DNA from: Pseudomonadota bacterium
Lineage (GTDB): Bacteria > Pseudomonadota > Alphaproteobacteria > Rhizobiales > Rhizobiaceae
Assembly: GCA_023390055.1 (NCBI GenBank)
Contig: JAEWDP010000051.1
Span: 1 to 26,538, forward strand
Direction of reading: 5' to 3'
Length of the DNA: 26,538 nt
Both the position numbers and the translations under genes were made by a program. Shown one piece after another: positions 7,810-15,929 of the stretch. How positions within the stretch are numbered: position 1 is the first letter of the stretch; each line of letters opens with the position of its first letter. A model generated the notes under the pieces. That model had not been told where the DNA came from. It did not search any database and saw only the letters and a list, made by a program, of their open reading frames with translations.

Positions 7810-9309
7810 ATGGATTTTATGTCTCTGCTTGCGCTGGGAATGCAGGTTGCCTTCGATCCCATCAATCTGCTCTACTGCTTGATGGGGGTCACGCTCGGCA
7901 CTGCCATTGGCGTTCTGCCGGGCGTAGGACCGATCATCACTATTGCGCTACTGCTACCGCTCAGTTTCGGCTTGCCCCCCGAAGCATCGATCATCATGCT
8001 GGCCGGCATCTATTATGGGGCCTCCTATGGCGGTTCCACAACGTCAATTCTCATCAACCTGCCGGGCGAAGCCTCATCGGCCGTGACCTGCGTTGACGGG
8101 CACCAGATGGCAAAGCAGGGTCGCGCGGGTGCTGCCCTTGCGGTGGCAGCGCTTGGTTCGTTTTTCGCCGGGACAGTCGGCACGCTGCTGATTGCACTGG
8201 CAGGCCCGCCTCTTGCTTCAATCGCGATGCGCTTCGGTGCAGCCGAGTATGCCGCGCTGGTCTTTACAGCATTGCTGATGGTTGCAGCGATGACACGCGG
8301 CGGTGTCATCAAGGGAATTGGCGTTGCCCTGCTCGGAGTCGTTTTCGGCCTAGCCGGATCAGATGTTTTGACCGGCACGTTCCGCTTCACCTTTGAAATC
8401 CCTGAACTGCGTGATGGCATCGACTTTTCAGTGCTGGCAGTGGGTCTTTTCGCGATTGCGGAAATTATCAGCAACACCTCTTCCGGTGCCCAGAAGGTCG
8501 CCAGCACCGCAAAGATCGGATCGCTCTGGCCAACCCGCGACGATTTTCGGCGTTCATGGCCGGCGGTTCTACGCGGCTCGGGCATCGGCTCCCTGCTCGG
8601 CGTATTGCCCGGTGCAGGTGTAGCAATGAGCTCTTTCTCGGCCTACATGCTGGAAAAGAATATTTCGCGAGAGCCGGAGCGTTTCGGTGAAGGCGCTGTC
8701 GAAGGCGTCGCCGCTCCGGAAGCTGCCAACAATGCCGCATCACAGACGGGTTTTATCCCCACGCTGCTGCTTGGCATTCCCGGCAGCCCGGTGATGGCAT
8801 TGATGCTCGGCGCATTCATGATCCACGGCGTCCAACCCGGCCCTCGCATGATGACGGATCACGCTCCGCTGTTTTGGGGTTTGGTCGTATCCATGTGGAT
8901 CGGTAATCTCTTCCTGGTTATCCTTAACCTGCCGCTGATTGGCCTATGGGTGCGGTTGCTCAAAGTGCCTTATCATTGGCTATACGTGTTCGTACTCGCC
9001 TTTGCCTGCGTGGGTGTCTTCACGATGGGGTCATCGCCGTTTCAGGTCTACACGCTCGTTTTCTTCGGCGCGCTTGGCTACTTGCTGAAGGCTGCGGGAC
9101 TCAGCCCTGCACTCTTCATCCTTGGCTTCATTCTCGGGCCGATGTTTGAAGAAAACTTCCGTCGCGCAATGTCGATCTCACGCGGTGACATGATGGTCTT
9201 CGTCGAACGACCGATCAGCCTCGTGTTCGTGCTGCTCGGCTTCGCAGTAATATTACTCGCAACAACATCCTTCATACGTCGCGGTCGTGAAGAGGCTGAT
9301 GAAGCTTAA
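7810..9309 (+). CDS. TctA-family large membrane subunit (TTT system 2)
   Basis: A 499-residue TctA with all family signatures: GVTLGTAIGVLPGVGPIITI, GIYYGASYGGSTTSIL, SLLGVLPGAGVAMSSFSAY, GVAAPEAANNAASQTGFIP and a LLLGIPGSPVMALMLGA helix. The start MDFMSLLALG at 7810 lies 4 bp after the tctB2 stop; a longer frame from 7747 overlaps tctB2 and is a read-through artefact. It is an inner-membrane carrier subunit. Three TctA paralogues occur in this window (this one, 3900-5402 and 13809-15314). By eye they are clearly related but not recent duplicates, since many positions differ even within the motifs. The gene ends just before a strong hairpin at 9320-9352. Confidence 0.95.
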   Translation: MDFMSLLALGMQVAFDPINLLYCLMGVTLGTAIGVLPGVGPIITIALLLPLSFGLPPEASIIMLAGIYYGASYGGSTTSILINLPGEASSAVTCVDGHQMAKQGRAGAALAVAALGSFFAGTVGTLLIALAGPPLASIAMRFGAAEYAALVFTALLMVAAMTRGGVIKGIGVALLGVVFGLAGSDVLTGTFRFTFEIPELRDGIDFSVLAVGLFAIAEIISNTSSGAQKVASTAKIGSLWPTRDDFRRSWPAVLRGSGIGSLLGVLPGAGVAMSSFSAYMLEKNISREPERFGEGAVEGVAAPEAANNAASQTGFIPTLLLGIPGSPVMALMLGAFMIHGVQPGPRMMTDHAPLFWGLVVSMWIGNLFLVILNLPLIGLWVRLLKVPYHWLYVFVLAFACVGVFTMGSSPFQVYTLVFFGALGYLLKAAGLSPALFILGFILGPMFEENFRRAMSISRGDMMVFVERPISLVFVLLGFAVILLATTSFIRRGREEADEA

Positions 9310-9319
9310 ACCATAAAAG

Positions 9320-9352
9320 AAGCGGCCGCTGCCAGATGGGCTGCGGCCGCTT
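9320..9352. terminator. Bidirectional hairpin terminator between convergent tctA2 and MmgE/PrpD genes
   Basis: Perfect 10-bp arms AAGCGGCCGC and GCGGCCGCTT with a 13-nt loop. On the minus strand the stem is followed by TCTTTTATGG, a short U-rich tail. On the plus strand the tail is weaker. The hairpin lies 10 bp after the tctA2 stop and 40 bp after the MmgE/PrpD stop, so it can serve both convergent units. Confidence 0.8.
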
Positions 9353-9391
9353 GCATGCTTGGAAGTGATCTTCCGTTAGAGCTCTTTGTAC

Positions 9392-10774
9392 TTACGCCCG
9401 TAGCGAAGAAAAAATCTGGTCTACATTGGCTGCTTGCTCGAGGCTAAGAAGGTTTTCGATCATCCGTTCAGCAGCGTCAGGCGCGATCACGCCATCAACG
9501 TTGGAGCGGAATTTATCGATATAGACATCAGCGGTTGCCGGATTGTTGGCAGTCCCCAGCATGTCCTCGATCGTGTGGCTGACTTCCCGCCCGTCATGGA
9601 ACACAATTGATACAACCCCGCGTGACCGCGTGGTGTCCGCCGCCGCAATAGGGTCGGCTATGTGAACCACCTTATCGGCGAGCGCATTGATGATCGGATC
9701 GCCAAGACTGGTCCGCGAATAGGCGTTCTTGTCGAATCGACCAAGCGCCAGGGCTTCGGCAACCGTGTGTTGCAGGCTGATGCGACCGTGCCATGACGTC
9801 AGCGGACGACGCTTTTCTTCCAGCGGCTCACACACTGTGTGGAACGATCTCGGCATGATCTCGCAGCGAATCTCACGGATTTTTTCGGGGTCGATGGTGC
9901 ATTGTTCGCGCAAAGCCAAAGCCGCCGAAATGAATGGCATCAAGGTATAAGCGCATGGATAGAGCTTGGTCGCGATGTCGAGCGAATGCCACTTTTCACC
10001 GAGACTATCGGTCAGCTGAGAAAATTTGAAATCAGGCTTAGACTGGACATAGCTCGCATACCAGCCGAACTTGCCCTCGAACACGCGACCAGGCCCGGAA
10101 ATGCCTTCGGCTGCCAGCGCCACAGCCCGCACGGCCGCGGACGCGGCAAAGCCGACATGCAGCGTTTTGGTGGAAGTGCCATCTTCGAAGGAAGCGATGG
10201 ACCCGGCAGAAAGGCTGGCGGAAGTGCCAACGGCATCAGCCATCTTCTGAACTGGAAGACCTCGAAGCTTCGCGACCGAGTAAGCGGCAGCGAAAACACC
10301 ATAGACGCTGGTCGGATGAAGGCCCACTTCATGCATCCGCACAGGAGAGACGAGACCGAGCCGGCACAGGATCTCCAGAGCGGGAATGACGGCTTCCAGC
10401 AATTGCCGCCCCGATGCGTTGTTCGATTGGGCAAGAGGCAACGCTGCGGAAACAATGACGCCGGTGGGATGGATATTGGTAGCGATATGCGTGTCGTCGA
10501 ATTCAAGCACGGCGGATGCAACGCCATTGATGAAGGCTGCCCCGGCAGGCGAGGTTTCGCTTTTATCCATCAATGCATATGCTCCGCGACCGCCTGCGTC
10601 AGCATCCGCCTGCGCGCGCCGCGCGGCGGCGACGGTCTCATGCGCATTTGAGGCGATCATGACGCCCAGGATATCGAGCATATGTAGTTTTGCATTGGCA
10701 ATAACGCTCGGCGGCGCATCGTCCAGCGAAAAACCTGCCGCCCATTCGGCCAGTTGAGAGCTAAGACTGGTCAT
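9392..10774 (-). CDS. MmgE/PrpD family protein (2-methylcitrate dehydratase / cis-aconitate decarboxylase superfamily)
   Basis: A 460-residue member of the MmgE/PrpD family. This family includes 2-methylcitrate dehydratase, cis-aconitate decarboxylase and iminodisuccinate epimerase, which act on di- and tricarboxylates without a metal cofactor. The conserved active-site segment VLEFDDTH lies at residues 90-96, followed by a histidine near 102 (NIHPTG). GLHPTSVYGVFAAAYS and the all-helical N-terminal half also fit the family. The ATG at 10774 was chosen; an in-frame TTG one codon upstream is the only longer option. It is downstream of tctC2 by 76 bp with a hairpin between, and converges with tctA2 at the 9320 terminator. 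Substrate unknown, but the family preference for carboxylates matches the transporters around it. Confidence 0.92.
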   Translation of the reverse strand: MTSLSSQLAEWAAGFSLDDAPPSVIANAKLHMLDILGVMIASNAHETVAAARRAQADADAGGRGAYALMDKSETSPAGAAFINGVASAVLEFDDTHIATNIHPTGVIVSAALPLAQSNNASGRQLLEAVIPALEILCRLGLVSPVRMHEVGLHPTSVYGVFAAAYSVAKLRGLPVQKMADAVGTSASLSAGSIASFEDGTSTKTLHVGFAASAAVRAVALAAEGISGPGRVFEGKFGWYASYVQSKPDFKFSQLTDSLGEKWHSLDIATKLYPCAYTLMPFISAALALREQCTIDPEKIREIRCEIMPRSFHTVCEPLEEKRRPLTSWHGRISLQHTVAEALALGRFDKNAYSRTSLGDPIINALADKVVHIADPIAAADTTRSRGVVSIVFHDGREVSHTIEDMLGTANNPATADVYIDKFRSNVDGVIAPDAAERMIENLLSLEQAANVDQIFSSLRA

Positions 10775-10806
10775 CAAGAACCCTTGAATGCTTCTGAAAA
10801 CATCCA

Positions 10807-10833
10807 GCGCGGAAGCTGTTTAGGCTTCCACGC
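10807..10833 (-). terminator. Hairpin between tctC2 and the MmgE/PrpD gene (attenuator or processing site)
   Basis: The arms around GGAAGC (10811-10816) and GCTTCC (10824-10829) extend outward with one mismatch and enclose a 7-nt loop. In the direction of transcription (minus) the stem is followed by TGGATGTTTTC, only a weak U stretch. It could lower expression of the MmgE/PrpD gene relative to the receptor, or protect the tctC2 message. Confidence 0.35.
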
Positions 10834-10850
10834 CGGAAGAGACTGGCTGC

Positions 10851-11825
10851 TTACTTTTTGATGCCCATTTCAGTCAGCAGAGTGCTGTAATGATCGTACT
10901 CTTCCTTCAGCACTTGCGTGAGTTCGGCACCGGTCATGAAGCGCGAGTTTACACCGGCGCGGGTAAGTACATCCTTGAATTCCGCCGTTTCGCTGCTCTG
11001 GCTGAGAGCCGCTTCAATCAAGGCGAGAACTTCCGGCGGTGTGGCGGAGGGGGCCATCACCATCTGGAATCCAGTGCCGCGGATGGATTCATGACCAAGT
11101 TCGGCCAGCGACGGCACGTCGGGAAATTCTTCCATGCGGTTGGCGCCCGGCACCGCGAGCGGGGTGACCGCATCCTGTCGCACCTGCGCAAATGCTGCTG
11201 CATCGAGCATGAACTGTATATCACCCGAAAGCACGGCCTGAACCACCTGGGAGGCACCGGAATACGGAATGTGATTGGCTTCGACGCCAATGCTGCGAAG
11301 CATGTCCACGGTTGCGATATGCCCTGTCGAACCAACGCCCACGGTCCCGTAATTCAGTTCGCCCGGATGTTCATTGCCATAGGCGACAAATTCCTCGAAA
11401 TTCTTAACAGGCAAGGACTTTGAGGCAACAAGAATACGTGGCGCTTCACTGACATTGGCTACAGAAACAAGATCTGCAAGCGGGTCGAAACCGACCGAGG
11501 CAAGATGCGGAGCCGTGGTGATGATGGCATTGCCTGCGAGCAATAATGTCGAACCATCGGCTGGCGCACGTGCAGCCCGTTCAGCACCGATCGTACCACT
11601 GCCGCCGCCAATATTCTCGACGATGAAATTGGCGTCGAACCGCTTGCCAAGCTCGTCGGCGACGATACGACCGACGATATCGCCCGAGCCGCCGGGAGCA
11701 TAAGGCACGATAACGGTGACTGTATCGACTGGATAGGCATTCTGTGACGATGCAGATGCAAGCAGTGACCCGCTCATGAGCGCGGCACCGAGTACCACGC
11801 CGCAGGTTCTAAGAATTGTGTTCAT
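10851..11825 (-). CDS. TctC/Bug-family periplasmic solute receptor (possible partner of TTT system 2)
   Basis: A 324-residue TctC/Bug receptor. The signal peptide MNTILRTCGVVLGAALMSGSLLASA probably ends near residue 26. The mature part begins YPVDTVTVIVPYAPGGSGDIVGRIVADELGKRF, followed by FIVENIGGGSGTIGAE, FDPLADLVSVANVSEAP and VGSTGHIATVDMLRS, all standard Bug positions. AGAGG lies upstream of the ATG at 11825. It leads a two-gene unit with the MmgE/PrpD gene. TTT system 2 (tctB2-tctA2) has no adjacent receptor and converges with this unit, so pairing by location is likely but not proven; Bug receptors often exceed the number of TctAB pairs. None of the six palindromes lies directly in front of this gene. 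Confidence 0.93.
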   Translation of the reverse strand: MNTILRTCGVVLGAALMSGSLLASASSQNAYPVDTVTVIVPYAPGGSGDIVGRIVADELGKRFDANFIVENIGGGSGTIGAERAARAPADGSTLLLAGNAIITTAPHLASVGFDPLADLVSVANVSEAPRILVASKSLPVKNFEEFVAYGNEHPGELNYGTVGVGSTGHIATVDMLRSIGVEANHIPYSGASQVVQAVLSGDIQFMLDAAAFAQVRQDAVTPLAVPGANRMEEFPDVPSLAELGHESIRGTGFQMVMAPSATPPEVLALIEAALSQSSETAEFKDVLTRAGVNSRFMTGAELTQVLKEEYDHYSTLLTEMGIKK

Positions 11826-11885
11826 TATGTCCTCTGAAGCAGATTACTTGGAATTTATGGATGGTATTCTTCTGGTGACGCTTTT

Positions 11886-11975
11886 GGGCGCCCAGCATGA
11901 GGGCGCCCTGTCGCTTTGCCTTTGTCGCATTTTCATAAATGTCAAATGATTCCATTTGACTATGAAATGCTCTAG
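11886..11975. repeat. Composite palindromic element in the tctC3-tctC2 gap
   Basis: Two clear inverted repeats fill this gap. One is GGGCGCCC (11886-11893) repeated at 11901-11908 around a 7-nt loop. The other is GTCAAATG (11941-11948) facing CATTTGAC (11953-11960), with outer imperfect arms CATTTTCAT and ATGAAATG. The element ends in GCTCTAG (11969-11975), which supplies the TAG stop of tctC3, the same terminal sequence as the Bru-RS-like repeat at 13707-13812. It may be a dispersed intergenic palindromic repeat. It could also act as a terminator for tctC3, though the U-tract is poor. Confidence 0.5.
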
Positions 11976-12946
11976 GTCGGCTGGACTAGCCCCGCATCCA
12001 CCAAAGGCCGGATCGAGGCGATTTCCTGTTCGATGGTAACGCGCATCTCGTCAGGCGTGTTGGCAACCGCCACCAATCCAAACGAATTTAGCTTCTCTTT
12101 CGCCTCAGGCGTATCAGCCCACGCTTTAATCGCTTCCTGTATGCCTATAGCGATTTCGTCAGGCAGATCTTTTGGTCCGACGGCCCCGAACCAAAGTGTT
12201 GCCTCATAACCATCAAGGCCCTGCTCCGCGACTGTCGCCACCTCCGGGACTTCCTCAAGGCGCTTGGCGGAGGTAACCGCAAGGCCATGTATCTTGCCGT
12301 CCTTTATGTGCGGAAGATAGTTTGAAGGAGCATCAAGTGCGTAGTCAATGTGCCCGCCCAGCAAGTCGGACATCAAAGGCGGCGAGCCCTTATAGGGAAT
12401 ATGATTGAGCTCCACGCCGGCCTGGAGCCCGATCATGGCCGCGCATATATGACCCTTGGTTCCTGCACCGGGATTGCCGATATTCACCTTACCGGGGTTT
12501 TCTTTCGCGTAAGCGATAAGCTCTTGCAGAGTCTTGGCCGGAGCAGTGGCGCTGGCGGTGAGCAGCGCAGGACTTTCGGCCACCACCGTGATCGGCGCAA
12601 AATCCTCCTGCGGATCATAGGCAAGGTTCGTCTGAACCACCTTGTTGGCTGCAATGGGCGCACTGCCGCTGACGAGGATCGTATATCCGTCAGGGGCGGA
12701 ACGTGCGAGCTTGCCGCCTGCCAGCGCACCGGCGGCGCCTGCGACGTTCTCCACCACGAATTGCTGTCCGAAACGTTCCGTCAGAAGGTCGGCTACCAGC
12801 CGGCTAATGATGTCACTTGTGCCACCGGGCGGATACGCCGAGATGACCGTAACCGGCTTGGACGGCCAGTCATTTGCAAAAGAAATACCGGTGGAGGTCA
12901 GCACCACGGCTGATCCGCCAAACATGATGAGTTCGCGTCTGTTCAT
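11972..12946 (-). CDS. TctC/Bug-family periplasmic solute receptor (TTT system 3)
   Basis: A 324-residue TctC/Bug receptor. Its export signal begins MNRRELIMFGGSAVV, with two adjacent arginines before a hydrophobic core. This resembles a Tat signal more than the Lys/Arg-poor signals of the other two receptors. Cleavage is likely after SFA at residue 24. Mature signatures are WPSKPVTVISAYPPGGTSDIISRLVADLL, FVVENVAGAAGALAGG and YDPQEDFAPITVVAESP. GGGAGGAG lies ideally before the ATG at 12946. It is preceded by the palindrome at 13024-13040 and by the SnoaL-like gene, and tctA3-tctB3 lie further upstream on the same strand. It is therefore the natural receptor for system 3. Confidence 0.93.
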   Translation of the reverse strand: MNRRELIMFGGSAVVLTSTGISFANDWPSKPVTVISAYPPGGTSDIISRLVADLLTERFGQQFVVENVAGAAGALAGGKLARSAPDGYTILVSGSAPIAANKVVQTNLAYDPQEDFAPITVVAESPALLTASATAPAKTLQELIAYAKENPGKVNIGNPGAGTKGHICAAMIGLQAGVELNHIPYKGSPPLMSDLLGGHIDYALDAPSNYLPHIKDGKIHGLAVTSAKRLEEVPEVATVAEQGLDGYEATLWFGAVGPKDLPDEIAIGIQEAIKAWADTPEAKEKLNSFGLVAVANTPDEMRVTIEQEIASIRPLVDAGLVQPT

Positions 12947-13023
12947 GTCACTCCTCCCAATTGATTTATGCTTTCGAAAAGACTAGCCCGTCGCGCAGAC
13001 ATAAAAAATCGACGGTTGCGCCC

Positions 13024-13040
13024 ATTCCGCTGATTGGAAT
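13024..13040. promoter_or_regulatory. Candidate IclR-type operator, copy 3 (upstream of tctC3)
   Basis: ATTCCGCTGATTGGAAT keeps the outer ATTCC and GGAAT arms of the six-copy set. It lies 14 bp after the stop of the SnoaL-like gene and 77 bp before the tctC3 start codon, within the only sizeable gap in front of that gene. Core promoter boxes here are poor (a TAGTCT at about 12985-12980 on the minus strand), as would suit activator dependence. Confidence 0.58.
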
Positions 13041-13054
13041 GCAGCGCGCAAAAC

Positions 13055-13678
13055 TTAGCCCTCGCCTGCAAGCCAACGCTCTTCATCGCTATGAAAGGCC
13101 ATAAGCTGCTCAGGCTGATCGTCCCCCAGAAGGCCGGGGTTCACCTTCACCCCGCGCTTGTGCTGGATATAGGACAGGAATTTGTATGAAGGGCGCATGG
13201 TGGAAAGCACCTCCCAGTCAATCGGCATGGTCTCTGCCGGATTAACTGGCTTCATGACATCACGCTCGAAAAAGACATGGAAGCTTGAAAGCTTCCAATC
13301 GCCCGCCTCCCGTACGGCACGCGAGAAAAAGCGGCAAAAGACATGGAAATCAACCTCAATGCCCTCAAGTAGCGCACGGTTAAAGATCATCGCCGGACTT
13401 TCAATCGTTGCGCGGTCACCAGCAATCTGCGCGAAGGCCGGAAAAACCCAATGCTTGCTGTTGCCTGTATTGCTCATCCATTTGCGGGTGGCTTCTACAT
13501 AAACCTCGCCGCCATACCCGTCATACCAGCTTGTACGGATATAGGCGTCACGATGGAAACAGGCGCTCATCACGTCGAAACGTCGCTGGTCTCGCGCAAA
13601 ACGCTCGCGCCGCACCAGATCAAACAAGTCTTGGCGATCGAGTACCGTCTGGACTCTGGCTTCATTCTGCTGAGGCAT
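13055..13678 (-). CDS. SnoaL/NTF2-like fold protein, function unknown
   Basis: A 207-residue cytoplasmic protein with the look of the SnoaL_4 group of the NTF2-like cone fold. It starts with helix-rich QDLFDLVRRERFARDQRRFDVMSACF and continues with DAYIRTSWYDGYGG and HWVFPAFAQIAGDRATIESPA. The second half has strands ending in WKLSSFHVFFERDVMKPVNP. Members include small hydrolases, isomerases, dehydratases and ring-hydroxylating dioxygenase beta-like subunits, so fold alone does not give a reaction. AAGGAG precedes the ATG at 13678. It sits between tctA3 and tctC3 and is separated from tctA3 by a Bru-RS-like repeat, which may split the former operon. It is a likely enzyme or binding protein for the substrate of system 3. 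Confidence 0.8.
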   Translation of the reverse strand: MPQQNEARVQTVLDRQDLFDLVRRERFARDQRRFDVMSACFHRDAYIRTSWYDGYGGEVYVEATRKWMSNTGNSKHWVFPAFAQIAGDRATIESPAMIFNRALLEGIEVDFHVFCRFFSRAVREAGDWKLSSFHVFFERDVMKPVNPAETMPIDWEVLSTMRPSYKFLSYIQHKRGVKVNPGLLGDDQPEQLMAFHSDEERWLAGEG

Positions 13679-13706
13679 GATTGCTCCTTGTTATGGTGCT
13701 GGTGCA

Positions 13707-13812
13707 CTAGAGCATCGGACCGATAAGTGTACGCGGCTTTCGGATTATTCCGATGCTCATTCAAAGTGTTAGAGCGTCCTTTGTGCGTCCGACAGGACGC
13801 ACGGCGCTCTAG
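13707..13812. repeat. Bru-RS-like palindromic repeat, copy 1
   Basis: This element of about 106 bp is bounded by CTAGAGC at the left and GCTCTAG at the right. It contains two nested hairpins: GAGCATCGG (13710-13718) facing CCGATGCTC (13750-13758), and GTGCGTCC (13783-13790) facing GGACGCAC (13795-13802). Length and palindromic design match the Bru-RS repeats known from Brucella and Ochrobactrum. A second, more diverged copy lies at 26060-26168. The right end CTAG supplies the TAG stop codon of tctA3. Confidence 0.8.
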
Positions 13813-15314
13813 TCAACTTCCTGCAGCCCCTCCTCTCGCACCTTGCGGAACTGTGGCAGCAGGATCGACATGACCAGCAGCCCGGCAACGATCAACGTTC
13901 CCAAGCTCAACGGGCTGGTGAAGAAGACGCTTGCATCGCCATGAGACAAAAGCAGCGTGCGACGAAGATATTCTTCAGCCATCGGTCCAAGAATGAGCGC
14001 CAGAATGAGCGGCGCGGGCTCGGCACCGACTTTTCTGAAGGCGTATCCGAGCACGCCAAAAAGCGCCATCAGATAGACATCGAAGACACTATTACTGATG
14101 CTGTAGGCGCCGATCACCGTAAAAACACAGATGATCGGAAACAACAGATGGTAGGGCACCGAGATCAGTCTGGCCCACACGCCCACCAGGGGAAGATTCA
14201 GAAACACCAGCATCAGATTGCCGATCCACATCGAAACAATCAGCCCCCAAAAGAGAGCGGGTTGCTGAGTGAGGATCTCAGGCCCCGGCTGCACGCCCTG
14301 AACGATCATTGCGCCTATCATGAGCGCCATCGTGGCGGTGCCGGGCAGGCCAAGCGTCAGCATAGGAATGAAGCAGGTTTGCGCGGCGGCGTTGTTCGCC
14401 GACTCCGGCCCCGCAACCCCTTCGATCGCCCCTTGGCCAAATTGCTCCGGATGCTTTGAAACCTTCTTTTCCAGCGCATAGGATGAAAAGGAAGCCAGCA
14501 AGACGCCAGCACCCGGCAAGACACCGAGGACGACCCCGATGCCGGTGCCCCGCAAAATCGGTCCGACCATCCGTTTCCAGTCCTCGCGGGTTGGAAACAG
14601 GCTGCTTACGGCCGCAATGGTGGCTTTGCGGGTCTTTTCATTCTCCAGATTGGCCAGAACATCGCCCAGCCCGAAGATGCCGGTGGCGATCACCACGAAA
14701 TCCAGTCCATCCAACAGATGTGGCGTGCCAAACGTATAGCGTGCGGTGCCTGAGTTGACGTCGGTTCCCACCATGCCAAGCATCATGCCGAACAGCACCA
14801 TGCCGAACGCCGTCAGCAATGATCCGCTGGTCAGAACCATCGAGGTGATCAACCCGAGCACGATCAGCGAGAAATATTCCGCCGGGCCGAAGGTCAGCGC
14901 CAGGCTCGCCAGCAGCGGAGCGGCGATGACGATAAACAGCGTGCCAATCGTGCCTGCGAAAAAGCTTCCTATCGCCGCTGCGGCAAGCGCCCTGCCCGCT
15001 TTCCCCTGCTTGGCCATCTGGTGGCCGTCCAGCGTGGTGACGACCGATGACGCTTCTCCGGGCAGGTTCATCAGGATTGCCGTTGTCGAGCCTCCATATT
15101 GCGAGCCGTAGAAAATGCCCGCGAGCATGATCAGGGCTGTGTCGACCGGCAAGCCGAACGTGAAAGGCAAAAGCATCGAGATGGTTGCAACAGGGCCAAG
15201 CCCCGGCAGCACACCAACCGCAGTTCCAAGCAAGACCCCGGCAAAGCAGTAGGCGAAATTGGAGAATGTGGTGGCCGTGGAAAAACCAAGCAGAATACCG
15301 TCAAAAATGTCCAT
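13809..15314 (-). CDS. TctA-family large membrane subunit (TTT system 3)
   Basis: A 501-residue TctA: GVLLGTAVGVLPGLGPVATI, GIFYGSQYGGSTTAIL, GVVLGVLPGAGVLLASFSSY, GVAGPESANNAAAQTCFIP and LTLGLPGTATMALMIGA. The start MDIFDGILLG at 15314 is preceded by AGG and lies 17 bp after the tctB3 stop; a frame extending to 15449 would overlap tctB3. By eye it resembles TctA1 more than TctA2 (same MDII/MDIF start and ILPLE-like C-terminal layout with HGDASVFFTSPLSLG). The stop codon TAG (13809-13811) is formed by the last bases of the Bru-RS-like repeat. The original C-terminus may therefore have been trimmed or slightly altered when the repeat inserted, although the length is normal. Confidence 0.95.
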   Translation of the reverse strand: MDIFDGILLGFSTATTFSNFAYCFAGVLLGTAVGVLPGLGPVATISMLLPFTFGLPVDTALIMLAGIFYGSQYGGSTTAILMNLPGEASSVVTTLDGHQMAKQGKAGRALAAAAIGSFFAGTIGTLFIVIAAPLLASLALTFGPAEYFSLIVLGLITSMVLTSGSLLTAFGMVLFGMMLGMVGTDVNSGTARYTFGTPHLLDGLDFVVIATGIFGLGDVLANLENEKTRKATIAAVSSLFPTREDWKRMVGPILRGTGIGVVLGVLPGAGVLLASFSSYALEKKVSKHPEQFGQGAIEGVAGPESANNAAAQTCFIPMLTLGLPGTATMALMIGAMIVQGVQPGPEILTQQPALFWGLIVSMWIGNLMLVFLNLPLVGVWARLISVPYHLLFPIICVFTVIGAYSISNSVFDVYLMALFGVLGYAFRKVGAEPAPLILALILGPMAEEYLRRTLLLSHGDASVFFTSPLSLGTLIVAGLLVMSILLPQFRKVREEGLQEVD

Positions 15315-15331
15315 TGCGACCTGCCGATCTT

Positions 15332-15793
15332 TTAGAGGCCAAATGCCTGGAGCCAACTTCCGAGCATTGGGATGGGAAGCCCTAGAAGCCGTACGAAAAG
15401 CAGGCCGCAGACGATTGAGAAGGCCGCTGCCGCTGCCACCGCCCGCCAATTCCAGGCAAACTTTAGGCTCGCCGTTCCAGCCACAATAAGAAGCACGAAG
15501 ATCGATAGGGGCAGACCCAACCTTTCGATGAGAAGGCCGAACACCACGATAGCGGCTGAAACAATCGCCAACGGTTTCCAGCGAACGGCCTCGACAAGGT
15601 TCGCTTGCCCAAAGCGGGCGCGCAGCAATATGGCAGCACCCGTCAGTCCGAGCAGCGCTGAGACAATAACCGGAAAATAACCCGGCCCCATTCTGTTGGC
15701 AGTTCCTATCGGATATTGGAGAGCCATCAGAAAAGCTGTCATGCCGACAACAGCGAAAAACGATCCAAGAATGGTGTCCTGACGTATCTTCAC
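15332..15793 (-). CDS. TctB-family small membrane subunit (TTT system 3)
   Basis: A 153-residue TctB with four hydrophobic segments and the motif GTANRMGPGYFPVIVSALLG. The best start is GTG at 15793, because GGGGGAGG lies just upstream and the product begins KIRQDTILGSFFAVVG, the usual TctB opening. A longer frame from a TTG at 15826 would translate the ribosome site itself. It leads the unit tctB3-tctA3-(repeat)-SnoaL-like-tctC3 and is preceded by a palindrome at 15909-15925. It couples TctA3 and TctC3 in the inner membrane. Confidence 0.87.
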   Translation of the reverse strand: MKIRQDTILGSFFAVVGMTAFLMALQYPIGTANRMGPGYFPVIVSALLGLTGAAILLRARFGQANLVEAVRWKPLAIVSAAIVVFGLLIERLGLPLSIFVLLIVAGTASLKFAWNWRAVAAAAAFSIVCGLLFVRLLGLPIPMLGSWLQAFGL

Positions 15794-15908
15794 AGGGCCT
15801 CCCCCTTCTCCGCTACCGCCTTTCAAATCAAGCGGCAGCGAATTTTGACCTCCACGAGGCAGCAGGTTAAGTCACCGAAGACTTCAAACACAGCTAGCCC
15901 TTACGGCC

Positions 15909-15925
15909 GTTCCGCCAAGTGGAAT
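15909..15925. promoter_or_regulatory. Candidate IclR-type operator, copy 4 (upstream of tctB3)
   Basis: GTTCCGCCAAGTGGAAT differs from the perfect copy at 7223-7239 at only two positions. It lies 4 bp beyond the aldehyde dehydrogenase stop codon and about 116 bp before tctB3, in the gap (15794-15929) that separates the six-gene operon from the transporter unit. No strong -10/-35 pair is visible in the gap. Confidence 0.64.
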
Positions 15926-15929
15926 CTCC

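Noticed and set aside
9839..10651. 270-codon plus-strand open frame
   Set aside because: It is antisense to the MmgE/PrpD gene, with no recognisable protein features.
11886..11908. Hairpin as a classical rho-independent terminator for tctC3
   Set aside because: The GGGCGCCC stem is strong but no U-rich tail follows on the minus strand, so it is listed as part of a palindromic element instead.
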